A DNA stretch of 59,050 nucleotides from 2-12-FULL-41-16 sp964390625 (GTDB lineage Bacteria > Patescibacteriota > Patescibacteriia > Magasanikbacterales > UBA922), in NCBI GenBank assembly GCA_964390625.1, contig CAYMID010000002.1, positions 1 through 59,050 of the forward strand. The letters run 5' to 3'. Both the position numbers and the translations under genes were made by a program. Positions 1-9,383 of the stretch are shown here, in pieces; positions within the stretch are counted from its first letter, which is position 1, and each line of letters starts with the position of its first letter. The notes beneath the pieces are model-generated. The model was not told the origin of the DNA, did no database searches, and saw only the letters and a program-made list of their open reading frames with translations.

Positions 1-39
1 CCTTGATTTTTGGGCCAAAATTAGCTAGACTGAGGGGGT

Positions 40-975
40 ATGGAGCTCTCGATTATTACGGTTACATATAACTCCCGCGATACGATTGGCCGCCTGATTG
101 ATTCAATTCCAGGCGCTGTTTTTGATCCTAAAACCGGTCGCATGCTTAATTATGAACATTGGGTCATTGACAACGCGTCAACCGATGGAACCGTCGAATT
201 TATTAAAGAAAAATACGGCGCGCAAACTGTAACTGGTCAGAACATGAACAGTGAGTCTTTTGAATTCTCGAGCGAAACCATCCCGCGCGTGCGTTTGTGG
301 CGTAACGAAAAAAACGAGGGTTTTGCTGCTGCCAACAATTGGGCTTTTCACCGCGCCGCAGGGGATTTTATTTTATTTTTGAATCCAGACACAGAGTTAG
401 AACCAGAGAGTCTGTATAAACTATGTGAGTGGATGTGGTATCACCGCGAGGTCGGAATTGTGAGTCCAAAGCTAGTGACGGAAACTGGCGCGTTTAACGA
501 GCAGGCGGCCCCTCGTCGTTTTCCAAGTGTGTGGAGCCAGCTCGCAATTATTTTAAAATTACCACATTTGTTCCCCAGCATTACGAGTCATTATTTGATG
601 CGCGGTTTTGACACAACCAAAGAACAAGAGGTTGATTCAGTACGCGGTGCATTTATGCTCGTGCGTCACGACCTGCTTACTAAACTTGGGTTTGGCTTTG
701 ATCCTCGTTATTTTTTCTGGTTCGAGGACGTTGATTTGTGTCGCGAAGCGAAGCGTTTAGGGTATCGCGTGGTGTATAACCCAATGGTTTCGGCGGTTGA
801 TTATATTGGTCAAAGTGTAAAACAACAAAAAACCTTGTGGAAACAGAAGCAATTTACCCGCAGCATGCATACGTATTTTAAAAAATGGGGACCGTGGTAT
901 GCCGCGCCACTCGTGGCCATTACACGTCCGGTTGGGATTGCGATGGCCTGGTTTGTTGACGCCCTAAAACGTTGA
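40..975 (+). CDS. Family 2 glycosyltransferase
   Basis: Predicted GT-A fold glycosyltransferase that moves a sugar from a nucleotide-sugar onto a surface glycan. Seen in the 311 aa: an N-terminal strand motif SIITVTYNS (residues 4-12), NEGFAAANN (92-100), the DxD-like NPDTE (115-119) that binds metal and nucleotide, and EDVDLC (229-234), usual near the catalytic base of rhamnosyltransferase-like GT2 enzymes. No membrane segment is obvious. It is the first of four consecutive GT2 genes. The ATG follows a purine run (GAGGGGG) at close range. Acceptor and sugar cannot be told from sequence. The first 39 bases of the window hold no complete gene. Confidence 0.88.
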   Translation: MELSIITVTYNSRDTIGRLIDSIPGAVFDPKTGRMLNYEHWVIDNASTDGTVEFIKEKYGAQTVTGQNMNSESFEFSSETIPRVRLWRNEKNEGFAAANNWAFHRAAGDFILFLNPDTELEPESLYKLCEWMWYHREVGIVSPKLVTETGAFNEQAAPRRFPSVWSQLAIILKLPHLFPSITSHYLMRGFDTTKEQEVDSVRGAFMLVRHDLLTKLGFGFDPRYFFWFEDVDLCREAKRLGYRVVYNPMVSAVDYIGQSVKQQKTLWKQKQFTRSMHTYFKKWGPWYAAPLVAITRPVGIAMAWFVDALKR

Positions 976-976
976 T

Positions 977-1981
977 ATGCCACGCCTTGCTGTGCATTTA
1001 GTGACGTGGAACGGAAATAAATATTATCCGTTTTTGTTTGATTCACTCAAAAAACAAACGTACCGCGATTGGTCTTTGCACGTGTGGGATAATGCTTCGG
1101 AAAAATTTAGCGACCTGGAGCAATTAACTAAAGAATCAGGTCAGGCGTATACATTTCACCACAGCACCGAAAACATTGGTTTTGCGGGTGGTCACAATCA
1201 GTTGTATAGCCAGTCGCAGAGCGAATATTTTGTACTCTTAAATCAAGATTTGGTGTTGGCGCCAGATTGTTTGGAAAAATTGGTTGCGGCCTTAGATTCA
1301 CAATCAGATGCAGCCGTAGTTTCGCCACGTTTAATGAAGTGGGATTTTGCAGCTCAAAAATTCACCAATATCATTGATTCCATGGGCCTTCGTGTGTTCC
1401 GCAATCGTCGGGTTATTGAATTGAGTGGGGGAGAGGAATGGCAGGCCGGTGGTGAAGTTTTGCGCGCCGTGTTTGGTGTTTCGGGGGCTATGCCAATGTT
1501 TAGACGTAGTTCGATTAAGCAAATCGAATTTAGTTCAGTTGAATTTTTTGATAATTCGTATCAATCGTACAAAGAAGATGTGGACCTGGCCTTCCGTTTG
1601 CAAAGCGCTGGTTTTAAGGCTTTTGTAGTGAGTGATGCCGTGACTTGGCATGACCGCAGCGCTTCGGGGCCGCGCGAATTGTCCGACAGCGCAGCCATGG
1701 CAAATAAGAAAAATCAGTCTTCACTGATCAAGTATCATAGTTACAAAAACCATTTGTTTAACATCTACAAAAATGAGTATTGGCAAAATTTGGTGTTGGA
1801 TTTTCCGTGGATTTTTTGGTATGAATTCAAAAAATGGCTGTGGTATTTTGGGCACGATTGGTCAGTGCTAAAGAGTCACCGCGAGCTGTGGCACCGCCGA
1901 AATCAGCTTGCACACAAGCGAGATTTGATTACCAAACAACGAAAAGTTTCGTGGCAACAAATACGTCTATGGTGGACATAA
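977..1981 (+). CDS. Family 2 glycosyltransferase
   Basis: Second GT2 enzyme of the run, 334 aa, starting one base after the previous stop. It shows the same landmarks: HLVTWNGN near the N-terminus, NIGFAGGHN, NQDLV as the DxD-like motif, and KEDVDLAFR. The C-terminal 80 residues are rich in Trp, Lys and Arg and may touch the membrane surface. Tight packing implies one transcript and a shared glycan product, probably an O-antigen-like or exopolysaccharide chain (inference). The specific linkage is unknown. Confidence 0.87.
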   Translation: MPRLAVHLVTWNGNKYYPFLFDSLKKQTYRDWSLHVWDNASEKFSDLEQLTKESGQAYTFHHSTENIGFAGGHNQLYSQSQSEYFVLLNQDLVLAPDCLEKLVAALDSQSDAAVVSPRLMKWDFAAQKFTNIIDSMGLRVFRNRRVIELSGGEEWQAGGEVLRAVFGVSGAMPMFRRSSIKQIEFSSVEFFDNSYQSYKEDVDLAFRLQSAGFKAFVVSDAVTWHDRSASGPRELSDSAAMANKKNQSSLIKYHSYKNHLFNIYKNEYWQNLVLDFPWIFWYEFKKWLWYFGHDWSVLKSHRELWHRRNQLAHKRDLITKQRKVSWQQIRLWWT

Positions 1982-2814
1982 ACATTGTGTTCGTAAATTT
2001 AATGATGAAAGATGACATTATCCGGGCCATTAGTTCGGTGTTGGCTGATATTAAAAACGAGCCATACACAGTTCAAATCACGGTCACGGATAATTCACGC
2101 AATCAAGATGGAATCAAAGAAGCACTGGCTACGCAGTACCCAATGGTCAAATATTTTGATAATGGCGGAAATATTGGGTTTGGCGCGGGTAATAATGTGG
2201 GTTTCAAAGCCACACCCGCCCGTTATTACTTTGCACTCAACCGCGACACGATTATTCCCGAAAATACCCGCGTCATTGCACGCATGATCGAGTTCATGGA
2301 CGCGCACCCAAAAGTCGGGGCCATGGGTCCGAAATTGTTGAATATGGATGACACACTGCAATCGTCGTGTTATCGTTTTGACCTCAAATCAATGTTGATT
2401 AAGCCACTCAAGCAACTGCAGTGGGATAAAAAGTACCAATGGGTGCGGCGTGCACTCAAGCGTTTGCACATGGAGGATTTTGACCACAATTCCACGCGTC
2501 CGGTTGATTGGGTGTTGGGTGCGGCCCTGGTGGTGCGCCAAGAGGTCGTGGCCGAAATTGGCTGGTTTGACGAGCGATACCTGGCTTATTTGGAGGATTG
2601 CGACTGGTGCCACACCATGTGGGAACATGGCTGGCCAGTCTATTATGTTCATGATATTATCATTAAACACACCCATACCCGGGCTTCGGCCAAGGTGCCG
2701 GGGCTATGGCGGGCCTTGGTGCGCAATAAAACCGCCCGGATCCATTTGGCCAGTTGGTGCAAATACCTCTGGAAATGGCGTGGTAACCATAAATATTATG
2801 CCCCAATTGCCTAA
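1969..2814 (+). CDS. Family 2 glycosyltransferase
   Basis: Third GT2 enzyme, 281 aa. A longer open frame exists upstream, but homology-like sequence (VDINIVFVNL) begins at the ATG at 1969, so that start is chosen. It overlaps the previous gene by 13 bases, which suggests translational coupling. Motifs are GNIGFGAGNN, NRDT in the DxD position and LEDCDWC near the C-terminus. A member of the glycan assembly cluster; substrate unknown. Confidence 0.85.
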   Translation: MVDINIVFVNLMMKDDIIRAISSVLADIKNEPYTVQITVTDNSRNQDGIKEALATQYPMVKYFDNGGNIGFGAGNNVGFKATPARYYFALNRDTIIPENTRVIARMIEFMDAHPKVGAMGPKLLNMDDTLQSSCYRFDLKSMLIKPLKQLQWDKKYQWVRRALKRLHMEDFDHNSTRPVDWVLGAALVVRQEVVAEIGWFDERYLAYLEDCDWCHTMWEHGWPVYYVHDIIIKHTHTRASAKVPGLWRALVRNKTARIHLASWCKYLWKWRGNHKYYAPIA

Positions 2815-3898
2815 AGTCGCCATTGTCTACCTATCATTCCACTGCGAACCATACATGGATGATGTAGTCGGCGCCCTAAAAAATATTACGTATCCAAAAG
2901 ACCGGCTGGAACTGGTGATTGTTGACAATCCACACCCAGAATACGGACCGTCGGTACGGTATATCGAAGAAAATGTGTTACCGCTTTCTGGTCGTGAATT
3001 ACCGCACGTAACTTTGTTGGCACAATCAGAAAATACTGGTTTTGCTGGCGGAAACAATAGTGGTGCCCGTTGGGCGCTCGAGCATGGTTTTGATTATGTG
3101 TTTTTCCACAACAACGACGGCTTCTTGGCCAGTAACGCGCTTGAGCCTCTAGTAAATGCAATGGAAACAGACAAAGCGATTGGCGCAGCCCAATCATTAA
3201 TGTTATTGCACCCAGAAACTGAGCTTGTGAATAGTACGGGCAATGCGTATCATTACCTTGGTTTTGGGTATTGCAATGAATACCGCACCAAAGTGGCTGA
3301 TTTAAATTTACCAGCCGTGAGCGAGGTTTCGTATGCTAGTGGTGCCGCGCTCTTGATGCGCGCCGACTTGATGCAACAGTACGGTCTGTGGGACGAAGAT
3401 TATTTTTTGTATCACGAAGATTTGGAATGGTCGATGCGTTTGCGGCTGCTTGGTTACAAGGCCGTAATGGTACGAGATTCCGTGTTTTATCACAAATATC
3501 AATTTAGTCGCAGTATTACCAAGTATTACTGGATGGAGCGCAATCGTTACGGCTTTATTCTGTCCTATTTCCGGTGGCCAACCTTGCTGTTGTTAATGCC
3601 AATGTGGTTGGTGTTGGAAGCTGGCTTAATTTTATTCTCCTTCAAAAATGGTTGGTGGTCAGAACGGTTAAAGGTCTATAAGTATTGGTTTAATGGTGCG
3701 CACCTCAAATTATGGTTGGCAAAGCGCAAACATATTCAATCGATTCGCCGCCATGGTGACCGCTCTCTACTCCACAACGCCGCGGCTGGGATTTATTTCC
3801 AAGACACCAAAATGGCCAGTCCGATCCTTAAATACATTGGTAATCCGTTAATGACTTTGTACTACAAAGTGGTGGTCAAGGGCTTGATTTGGTGGTAA
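2798..3898 (+). CDS. Family 2 glycosyltransferase with C-terminal membrane segment
   Basis: Fourth GT2 enzyme, 366 aa from the ATG at 2798, overlapping the previous gene by 17 bases in another frame. Seen: VAIVYLSFH at the N-terminus, NTGFAGGNNSG, NNDG in place of a canonical DxD, and HEDLEWSMR. A hydrophobic stretch around residues 258-280 (LLLLMPMWLVLEAGLILF) is a likely membrane anchor absent from the three upstream paralogues. This last enzyme may therefore act next to a membrane-bound acceptor (inference). Confidence 0.84.
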   Translation: MPQLPKVAIVYLSFHCEPYMDDVVGALKNITYPKDRLELVIVDNPHPEYGPSVRYIEENVLPLSGRELPHVTLLAQSENTGFAGGNNSGARWALEHGFDYVFFHNNDGFLASNALEPLVNAMETDKAIGAAQSLMLLHPETELVNSTGNAYHYLGFGYCNEYRTKVADLNLPAVSEVSYASGAALLMRADLMQQYGLWDEDYFLYHEDLEWSMRLRLLGYKAVMVRDSVFYHKYQFSRSITKYYWMERNRYGFILSYFRWPTLLLLMPMWLVLEAGLILFSFKNGWWSERLKVYKYWFNGAHLKLWLAKRKHIQSIRRHGDRSLLHNAAAGIYFQDTKMASPILKYIGNPLMTLYYKVVVKGLIWW

Positions 3899-3919
3899 TT
3901 TTGTGCTTAGATATTTAAT

Positions 3920-5011
3920 ATGAAAATTCGCAAAGCTATTTTAACTGGCGGTGGTCGGGCCACTCGCTTGTACCCGGTAACTGCCACACTCAATAAGCAC
4001 TTGCTGCCATTGGCCAATAAACCAATGATTTTTCACGCAATCGACAAAGCAGTTGAAGCTGGGGTAACGGAAATTTTCATCAATACTAACCCAGGTGAAA
4101 CCGAGTTGCAAAAGTACATCGGTGATGGCGGGCACTGGGGCATTAGTATTAAATTTTTCGAACAAACGGGTGGTCCACAGGGGATTGCGCACGTGGTTAA
4201 CGAGGCCAAAAAATTCATTGGTGATGAGCCGTTCATGTTCTATTTGTCTGACAATATTTTGCTTGGCAGTCTCAAGAACATGGTGGACGAATTTAACCAA
4301 GGCGCACACGATTGCATGCTAGCCTTGTCACGTGTGCCAGACCCGGAACGGTTTGGGATTCCGTATTTTGACGACGCTGGCGCACTCGTTGATGTGGTTG
4401 AAAAGCCAAGTAATCCGCCAAATAATTTGGCCGTGACCGGGATTTATTTGTACGCCGGCAAAATATTTTTTGACGCCTTTGACCGAATCGCCAAAAGTCC
4501 GCGCGGTGAATACGAAATTTCCTCGATTCATTCGTTATTTTTAAAAGAAAAACGTCGCGTTGGTTACACCGAGATTACGGGTTGGTGGAAAGATACTGGT
4601 AAGCCAGAAGATTTGTTGATCTGTAATGCGCTGTTGCTTGATGGCATGGACGAGCAGGCGTTCCCACGCAAAGGAACAATTGCCCCAGATGCAATCATCG
4701 AGGGTAAAGTACAGGTTGGTGTTGGTTCGCAGATCGGGAGTGGTGTGCGCATTCAGGGCCCAGTAATCATTGGTGAAAATTGTCGTTTGGAAAATTGTGT
4801 GATCGGTCCATACGCCACTCTTGGGACTGGGGTCGAAGTACTTGGTGCAACAATCGAAAACTCGCTTGTACTCGATAACGCCACGATTACACACCCAATT
4901 CATTTACACAATAGTTTGATTGGTAAAAAGGCTCAGATCATTAGCCGTCAGCCAAGTGGTGAGCAGGGTTGTATGATGATCGTGGGCGAGAAGACCGTTG
5001 TGTCATTATGA
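3920..5011 (+). CDS. rmlA: Sugar-phosphate nucleotidyltransferase, RmlA-long type
   Basis: Probable glucose-1-phosphate thymidylyltransferase, which makes dTDP-glucose from dTTP and glucose-1-phosphate and so supplies the glycosyltransferases just upstream. Seen in 363 aa: GGGRATRLYP signature near residue 11, NKHLLP lysine, LSDN metal-binding loop, VEKP, and a C-terminal third with hexapeptide-like repeats (left-handed beta helix) that short RmlA lacks. This fits the StrD/long-RmlA branch. Substrate could also be another hexose phosphate, so the symbol is provisional. Its stop overlaps the next start (ATGA). Confidence 0.82.
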   Translation: MKIRKAILTGGGRATRLYPVTATLNKHLLPLANKPMIFHAIDKAVEAGVTEIFINTNPGETELQKYIGDGGHWGISIKFFEQTGGPQGIAHVVNEAKKFIGDEPFMFYLSDNILLGSLKNMVDEFNQGAHDCMLALSRVPDPERFGIPYFDDAGALVDVVEKPSNPPNNLAVTGIYLYAGKIFFDAFDRIAKSPRGEYEISSIHSLFLKEKRRVGYTEITGWWKDTGKPEDLLICNALLLDGMDEQAFPRKGTIAPDAIIEGKVQVGVGSQIGSGVRIQGPVIIGENCRLENCVIGPYATLGTGVEVLGATIENSLVLDNATITHPIHLHNSLIGKKAQIISRQPSGEQGCMMIVGEKTVVSL

Positions 5012-5478
5012 TTTTTCTTGACCCGAAACAAAACCCGGTTGAAAAACCAGAGAGTGAGCCGGTTCATTGGCGCGTCGGCTTGTACCCAGTCATATTTTCC
5101 GAAGATGACAAGGTACTCATGATTCAATCAAACTTCAGCGGCAAGTACGAATTTCCAGGAGGCAAAATGGAGCTTGAGGAATCTATTCCCGAAGCTCTGG
5201 CCCGCGAGTGTCTAGAAGAAACAGGGTATAAAATTAGAATGGTTTCGCAAACCCCAGTGTATTCGGGCGAACAGTATTTCTATGGGAATGTGAGTAAAAA
5301 ATTTTACCACTCCATTCATTTGTTTTACGAAGCCGAACTGGTTGATGTGGTGCGCGACACTAATTTGATTGATCCTGAGGGGGAAGTATTAAAAGTAGAA
5401 TGGATGGCCTTGGATCAGTTAAATGAGGGGAATTGTCAGGCAATTCATTGGCCAGTAATAAAAATGTTGCAAGAATAA
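5008..5478 (+). CDS. Nudix hydrolase
   Basis: Small Nudix hydrolase (156 aa) that cleaves a nucleoside diphosphate linked to another group; the substrate cannot be read from sequence. The Nudix box is complete: GGKMELEES followed by RECLEETGY. The start at 5008 is preferred over an upstream in-frame codon because it gives a four-base ATGA overlap with the rmlA-type gene, typical of coupling. Its place at the end of a sugar-nucleotide operon suggests housekeeping of nucleotide sugars or dNTPs (inference). Confidence 0.85.
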   Translation: MIFLDPKQNPVEKPESEPVHWRVGLYPVIFSEDDKVLMIQSNFSGKYEFPGGKMELEESIPEALARECLEETGYKIRMVSQTPVYSGEQYFYGNVSKKFYHSIHLFYEAELVDVVRDTNLIDPEGEVLKVEWMALDQLNEGNCQAIHWPVIKMLQE

Positions 5479-5505
5479 AAATGGGCCGTTGGGCCCATTT
5501 TTTAA
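5477..5505. terminator. Bidirectional intrinsic terminator
   Basis: Inverted repeat ATGGGCC (5481-5487) and GGCCCAT (5492-5498) flanked by an A-run on the left and a T-run on the right. It serves the converging Nudix gene and the PEGA protein gene. Confidence 0.85.
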
Positions 5506-6833
5506 TACTCAAGTTTGTATAGACCAGGTTGACTTCGGTAGCGACCAACTAAGTACAAGATACGTTCATGTTGGTTGGCTTCGATTCGTTCGACCGTTTC
5601 TACATTGGCTAGACGATCAGTCACAAAATAACCAGGGTTCAAGAATTCAATTCCGGTCGGATAGGCAATCGCAATTACACCCAGCTCAGCGAGTTCGACC
5701 GCATCCTGGATTGCTTCAGAGCTACGTACTAGTAGTTGACTAGAGCCGTTTGCATAAAACGTCCATAATTCTGTCCCTGACCATGCTATCCACGTATTTT
5801 GGTTGGTACTGCGGTAGTTGGTAAGACGACGATTGGTTTGGTCAGTACTTATACCTTGTTTATTAATTGTAATACTACTAATACTAGTGTTGTGTAACAC
5901 TAGCGCACGATTCTTATTAACGTCAAGAATTTTAGTAATGGGTTCTGTGGTGTCGGCGGCTAAAACTGAGTCAACAAATAAGCGATGGTCAGTGGCGGTC
6001 CATAATCGATCATCGGCATCATAAAACCATAGTGTAGCTGTAGTGCTCTGTACGATTGAGTCGGCGGAACTAATAAAATTTTGACGAACTAGTTGAGTAC
6101 CTTTTTTAATGATTACATCAGCATCTTCGCTTGGAGCCCACTGCCAAGCCACAGTACTAGTTTGCCAACCGAGTAGACGTGTGTCAGGCGAGTTTAAGTG
6201 TGCCAACTGTAAACGCGAGCCCAAGGTTGTGTCAGTAATAACCAACGCACTAGTACGGTCAGGTGAAATATGAATTTCAGGCCGGTTGGTGCTAGTGGCA
6301 ATAACAAGAGTATTGTTTGCGTTTAAGTATCCAACTTGATAACCGTTGCCAGTGGCTTGAAGGGCCAATAAATACTGGGTTTGGTTGCCTGGGTAGGTGG
6401 CTAGAATATCACGTTCTGTGTCGTAAATCCGAGTTGGTTCACTGGCGCGGTATAATTGAATTTCACTGACAAAAGTTGTTTGGTGACTGACTACGGTTAA
6501 GTTTTGATTCCAATCGCGATAACCAGGGGCTTCGATGCGCAAGCGGTATAGTCCAGGCGCTCGGCTGGCTAGGCGAAGTGGTTGTTGTTCACCTACCAAA
6601 ACATCGTTAATGTAGGTCCTGGCCGTGCGTGGTTGGACGTCTACATTGATAACACCGGTGCCAAGTAGTTGGTGGCTAGACCAGTTGTAGCGCCACCCGA
6701 CAGTATACAAGACAATATAAGGCGCAAGTACAAAAAAGGCCAAAATCAGCGTAATCATGAAGAAAATTCGCCGTTTACGGGTTAGCCAAAACGTGGTAGT
6801 CAAGGGTAGGGAATGGGTTTGCTTTTTTGGCAT
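5502..6833 (-). CDS. Membrane-anchored PEGA-domain beta-propeller-like protein
   Basis: 443 aa from the ATG at 6833. A basic N-terminus is followed by one membrane helix (around residues 24-46, rich in I, L, F, A), then a PEGA domain (GVINVDVQP..., INDVLVGEQ..., APGYRDW) and a long beta-rich region with repeated WAW/ILDV/LWFY-like strands that looks like a propeller. Predicted to be anchored in the membrane with the rest outside. PEGA domains are common in surface proteins, and this architecture recurs in Patescibacteria. Function unknown. It diverges from murA with 46 bp between starts. Confidence 0.7.
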   Translation of the reverse strand: MPKKQTHSLPLTTTFWLTRKRRIFFMITLILAFFVLAPYIVLYTVGWRYNWSSHQLLGTGVINVDVQPRTARTYINDVLVGEQQPLRLASRAPGLYRLRIEAPGYRDWNQNLTVVSHQTTFVSEIQLYRASEPTRIYDTERDILATYPGNQTQYLLALQATGNGYQVGYLNANNTLVIATSTNRPEIHISPDRTSALVITDTTLGSRLQLAHLNSPDTRLLGWQTSTVAWQWAPSEDADVIIKKGTQLVRQNFISSADSIVQSTTATLWFYDADDRLWTATDHRLFVDSVLAADTTEPITKILDVNKNRALVLHNTSISSITINKQGISTDQTNRRLTNYRSTNQNTWIAWSGTELWTFYANGSSQLLVRSSEAIQDAVELAELGVIAIAYPTGIEFLNPGYFVTDRLANVETVERIEANQHERILYLVGRYRSQPGLYKLEY

Positions 6834-6879
6834 AAATTTAGTACGATTATACGTGAAAGGGGGCTTTTTTTCAAATACT

Positions 6880-8166
6880 ATGGCCAAATTTATCATTGAA
6901 GGTGGTCACCCCTTACAAGGCACCATTGAACCAATTGGTAATAAAAACGCAGTCCTAAAAATGATGGCCGCTTCTTTGTTAACGGTTGAACCGGTTATAT
7001 TAACCAATGTTCCGGCAATTAGTGATGTAAAGGTGATGCTGCGAATCATGGAAAAGCTGGGGACTAAGGCTGAATACAACGAGGTTGCGGGAACATTGCG
7101 GTTGCAAACTAAAAAATTAAAAACAACTACGATTGATCCAATCGATGCTCGTCAATTGCGGGCGTCCAATGTTTTTTTGGGGCCATTGTTGGCCCGAGCT
7201 GGTCGAGTAACCAGTGTAATGCCTGGTGGTGACAAAATTGGTCCGCGCGAAATGAACGCCCATTTTGATGGATTGTCTCAGCTGGGTGCAACAGTGCAAA
7301 CTGGTCGTAATGAAAGCTTTAGTTTGCGTGGGCGTTTGCGTGGCGTCGCGGTTTTTTTGTATGAACCGAGTGTTACAGCGACCGAAAATGTTTTGTTAGC
7401 TGCGGTTTTGGCGCCAGGGGTGACAATTATTGACAACGCCGCAGCCGAACCGCATGTGCGAGAACTGTGCTATATGTTGATCGAAATGGGGGCTAAGATT
7501 GAAGGTGCCGGCACCAATCAATTGCGGATTGAAGGGGTCAAAAAATTGACCGGCACCACGTATCGAGTTCCGGTTGATTTTATTTACATTGGCACCATGG
7601 TCGCGTTGACCGTAATGACGAAGGGTAGTTTGATTATCAAAAATATCGAACCATTAGATCTGCGTCCGATTCAATATTTTTTTGCCAAACTCGGCGTGTC
7701 TTTGCACATTAAGGGGACGGAATTGCACGTACCCAAAAAGCAGTTACGCCAGGTTGATGACCCGGTTTGGGCGCGTACCAAAGGGATCTATTCGCAACCA
7801 TGGCCTTGTTTTCCAACCGATTTAATGAGTTTAATGATTGTGCTCGCAACGCAAATCAGCGGCAGTGTTCTGTTTTTTGAAAAAATGTATCCAGCTCGAC
7901 TGGTGTTTGCTGAATATTTAAATGGTATGGGCGCAAATATTTTTACGGCTGACTCGCATCGGATTGTGGTCAATGGACCTACCAGTCTTAAGGCGCGTCG
8001 TCTGGCAGCTCCGGATTTGCGGGCCGGTATGGCGTATGTAGCAGCCGCCCTTACCGCCGATGGACGTAGTACTATTGAAAATATTGAACATATTGACCGT
8101 GGTTACCCACATCTAGAAAAAACCTTGGTTGCACTAGGTGCACGGATTAAACGAATTGCTGATTAA
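6880..8166 (+). CDS. murA: UDP-N-acetylglucosamine 1-carboxyvinyltransferase MurA, Cys-to-Asp active site
   Basis: First committed step of peptidoglycan synthesis: transfers enolpyruvate from PEP to UDP-GlcNAc. 428 aa, normal length; start at 6880 fits the family N-terminus (FIIEGG). NKNAVLK carries the conserved lysine (residue 22). The catalytic loop reads PGGDKIGPR: Asp118 (codon GAC at 7231-7233) sits where E. coli has Cys115, the residue alkylated by fosfomycin. Asp variants are known in Mycobacterium, Chlamydia and Borrelia and remain active. The next gene follows after 4 bases. Confidence 0.95.
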   Translation: MAKFIIEGGHPLQGTIEPIGNKNAVLKMMAASLLTVEPVILTNVPAISDVKVMLRIMEKLGTKAEYNEVAGTLRLQTKKLKTTTIDPIDARQLRASNVFLGPLLARAGRVTSVMPGGDKIGPREMNAHFDGLSQLGATVQTGRNESFSLRGRLRGVAVFLYEPSVTATENVLLAAVLAPGVTIIDNAAAEPHVRELCYMLIEMGAKIEGAGTNQLRIEGVKKLTGTTYRVPVDFIYIGTMVALTVMTKGSLIIKNIEPLDLRPIQYFFAKLGVSLHIKGTELHVPKKQLRQVDDPVWARTKGIYSQPWPCFPTDLMSLMIVLATQISGSVLFFEKMYPARLVFAEYLNGMGANIFTADSHRIVVNGPTSLKARRLAAPDLRAGMAYVAAALTADGRSTIENIEHIDRGYPHLEKTLVALGARIKRIAD

Positions 8167-8170
8167 AACT

Positions 8171-9382
8171 ATGACTACAGAATCACAGCGCCCAGGCGCA
8201 GGTTGGCGTACTTTAGTGTGGGTGGCCGTATTTTTGGTGGGCGTTTGGGCTGGCCGTTTAACTACAGCCCAATCAGTCTCATGGGCTGGAGTACGGGCCA
8301 CAAGTAATACTTCGACGTTTGACCGATCTGACTTTAAACAGTTTTGGGAAGTTTGGAACACGATTAAACAGCGATATGCCAATCAGCCGGTTGACGAGAC
8401 TAAAATGTACTATGGTGCAATTGCTGGAATTGTCGAGTCATTACAGGATCCACATTCATTGTATTTGCCACCAAGTGAAGCCAAAGAATTTGCGCAGGAT
8501 TTAGCTGGTGAGTTCGAAGGTATTGGAGCCGAGATTGATGTTGCTAATGGCCAACTTACGGTAGTAGCGCCTCTAGCTGGTTCGCCAGCCGAAAAAGCCG
8601 GCTTAAAATCGCGTGATAGTATTTTGTTAATTGATAATCAAGAAACCGCTGGCTTGTCAGTGGTTGAAGCAGTCAAGAAAATTCGTGGCCCTAAAGGCAC
8701 TACCGTGACGATGCTAATACGTAGCGGGGAAGCCGCACCACGGCAAGTTACAATTACGCGCGCGACCATTAACATTCCAACCGTCGTGTGGGAAATGAAG
8801 GCTAATAATACGGCCTATATTCGGATTAGTTCGTTTAACGAAAAGACTGACACTGAGTTTGACAAAGCAGTTCGTGAAATTGTCATCAAGAAACCACGTG
8901 GTCTAATTTTGGACTTGCGCAGTAATCCGGGTGGTTATTTGGACCGCTCAATTATGGTGGCGAGTGAATGGATGAAAAGCGGCGTGGTTGTACGTGAACG
9001 TTTCGTCGATAATGAGGTAAATGAGTATAGTGCCAAAGGTCGAGCACGTTTAGCGGGTATGCCAACAATTGTTTTGGTGGATGAAGGCTCGGCTTCTGGT
9101 GCCGAAATTGTGGCAGGAGCCTTGCAAGATAATGGCCTTGCCAAATTAGTTGGTACCAAAACATATGGCAAAGGATCAGTCCAAGATTTTCAAGAATATG
9201 CCGATGGTTCGGCTCTTAAACTGACCGTGGCCAAATGGTTTACCCCAAAAGATCGTCAAATTGATAAAATTGGAATTACACCCGATGTTGTGGTCGAACC
9301 AATGTTCGTAACTACAACCCCAGGCAGTCCAACTCCATATTTAGATAAAGGTTTGGAAAAAGCCCTTGAATTATTAAGATAA
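8171..9382 (+). CDS. S41-family C-terminal processing protease
   Basis: CtpA/Prc-type serine protease, 403 aa from the ATG at 8171. One N-terminal membrane helix (TLVWVAVFLVGVWAG), then a PDZ domain (GIGAEIDV ... PAEKAGL ... VVEAVKKIRG), then the S41 catalytic core with the Ser in DEGSASGAEIV and the Lys about 25 residues later in TYGKGSVQ, the Ser/Lys dyad. It probably acts outside the cytoplasmic membrane on cell-wall or exported proteins. Co-directional with murA, so likely co-transcribed. Confidence 0.9.
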   Translation: MTTESQRPGAGWRTLVWVAVFLVGVWAGRLTTAQSVSWAGVRATSNTSTFDRSDFKQFWEVWNTIKQRYANQPVDETKMYYGAIAGIVESLQDPHSLYLPPSEAKEFAQDLAGEFEGIGAEIDVANGQLTVVAPLAGSPAEKAGLKSRDSILLIDNQETAGLSVVEAVKKIRGPKGTTVTMLIRSGEAAPRQVTITRATINIPTVVWEMKANNTAYIRISSFNEKTDTEFDKAVREIVIKKPRGLILDLRSNPGGYLDRSIMVASEWMKSGVVVRERFVDNEVNEYSAKGRARLAGMPTIVLVDEGSASGAEIVAGALQDNGLAKLVGTKTYGKGSVQDFQEYADGSALKLTVAKWFTPKDRQIDKIGITPDVVVEPMFVTTTPGSPTPYLDKGLEKALELLR

Positions 9383-9383
9383 T

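Noticed and set aside
1..39. End of a preceding gene
   Set aside because: One frame stays open for eight residues to a TAG at 26-28, too short to support any call.
5502..6896. Upstream starts of long frames (for example 6896, 12460, 22511, 30827)
   Set aside because: The extra N-terminal residues are unlike the families and lie over promoters or divergent genes, so internal ATGs were used.
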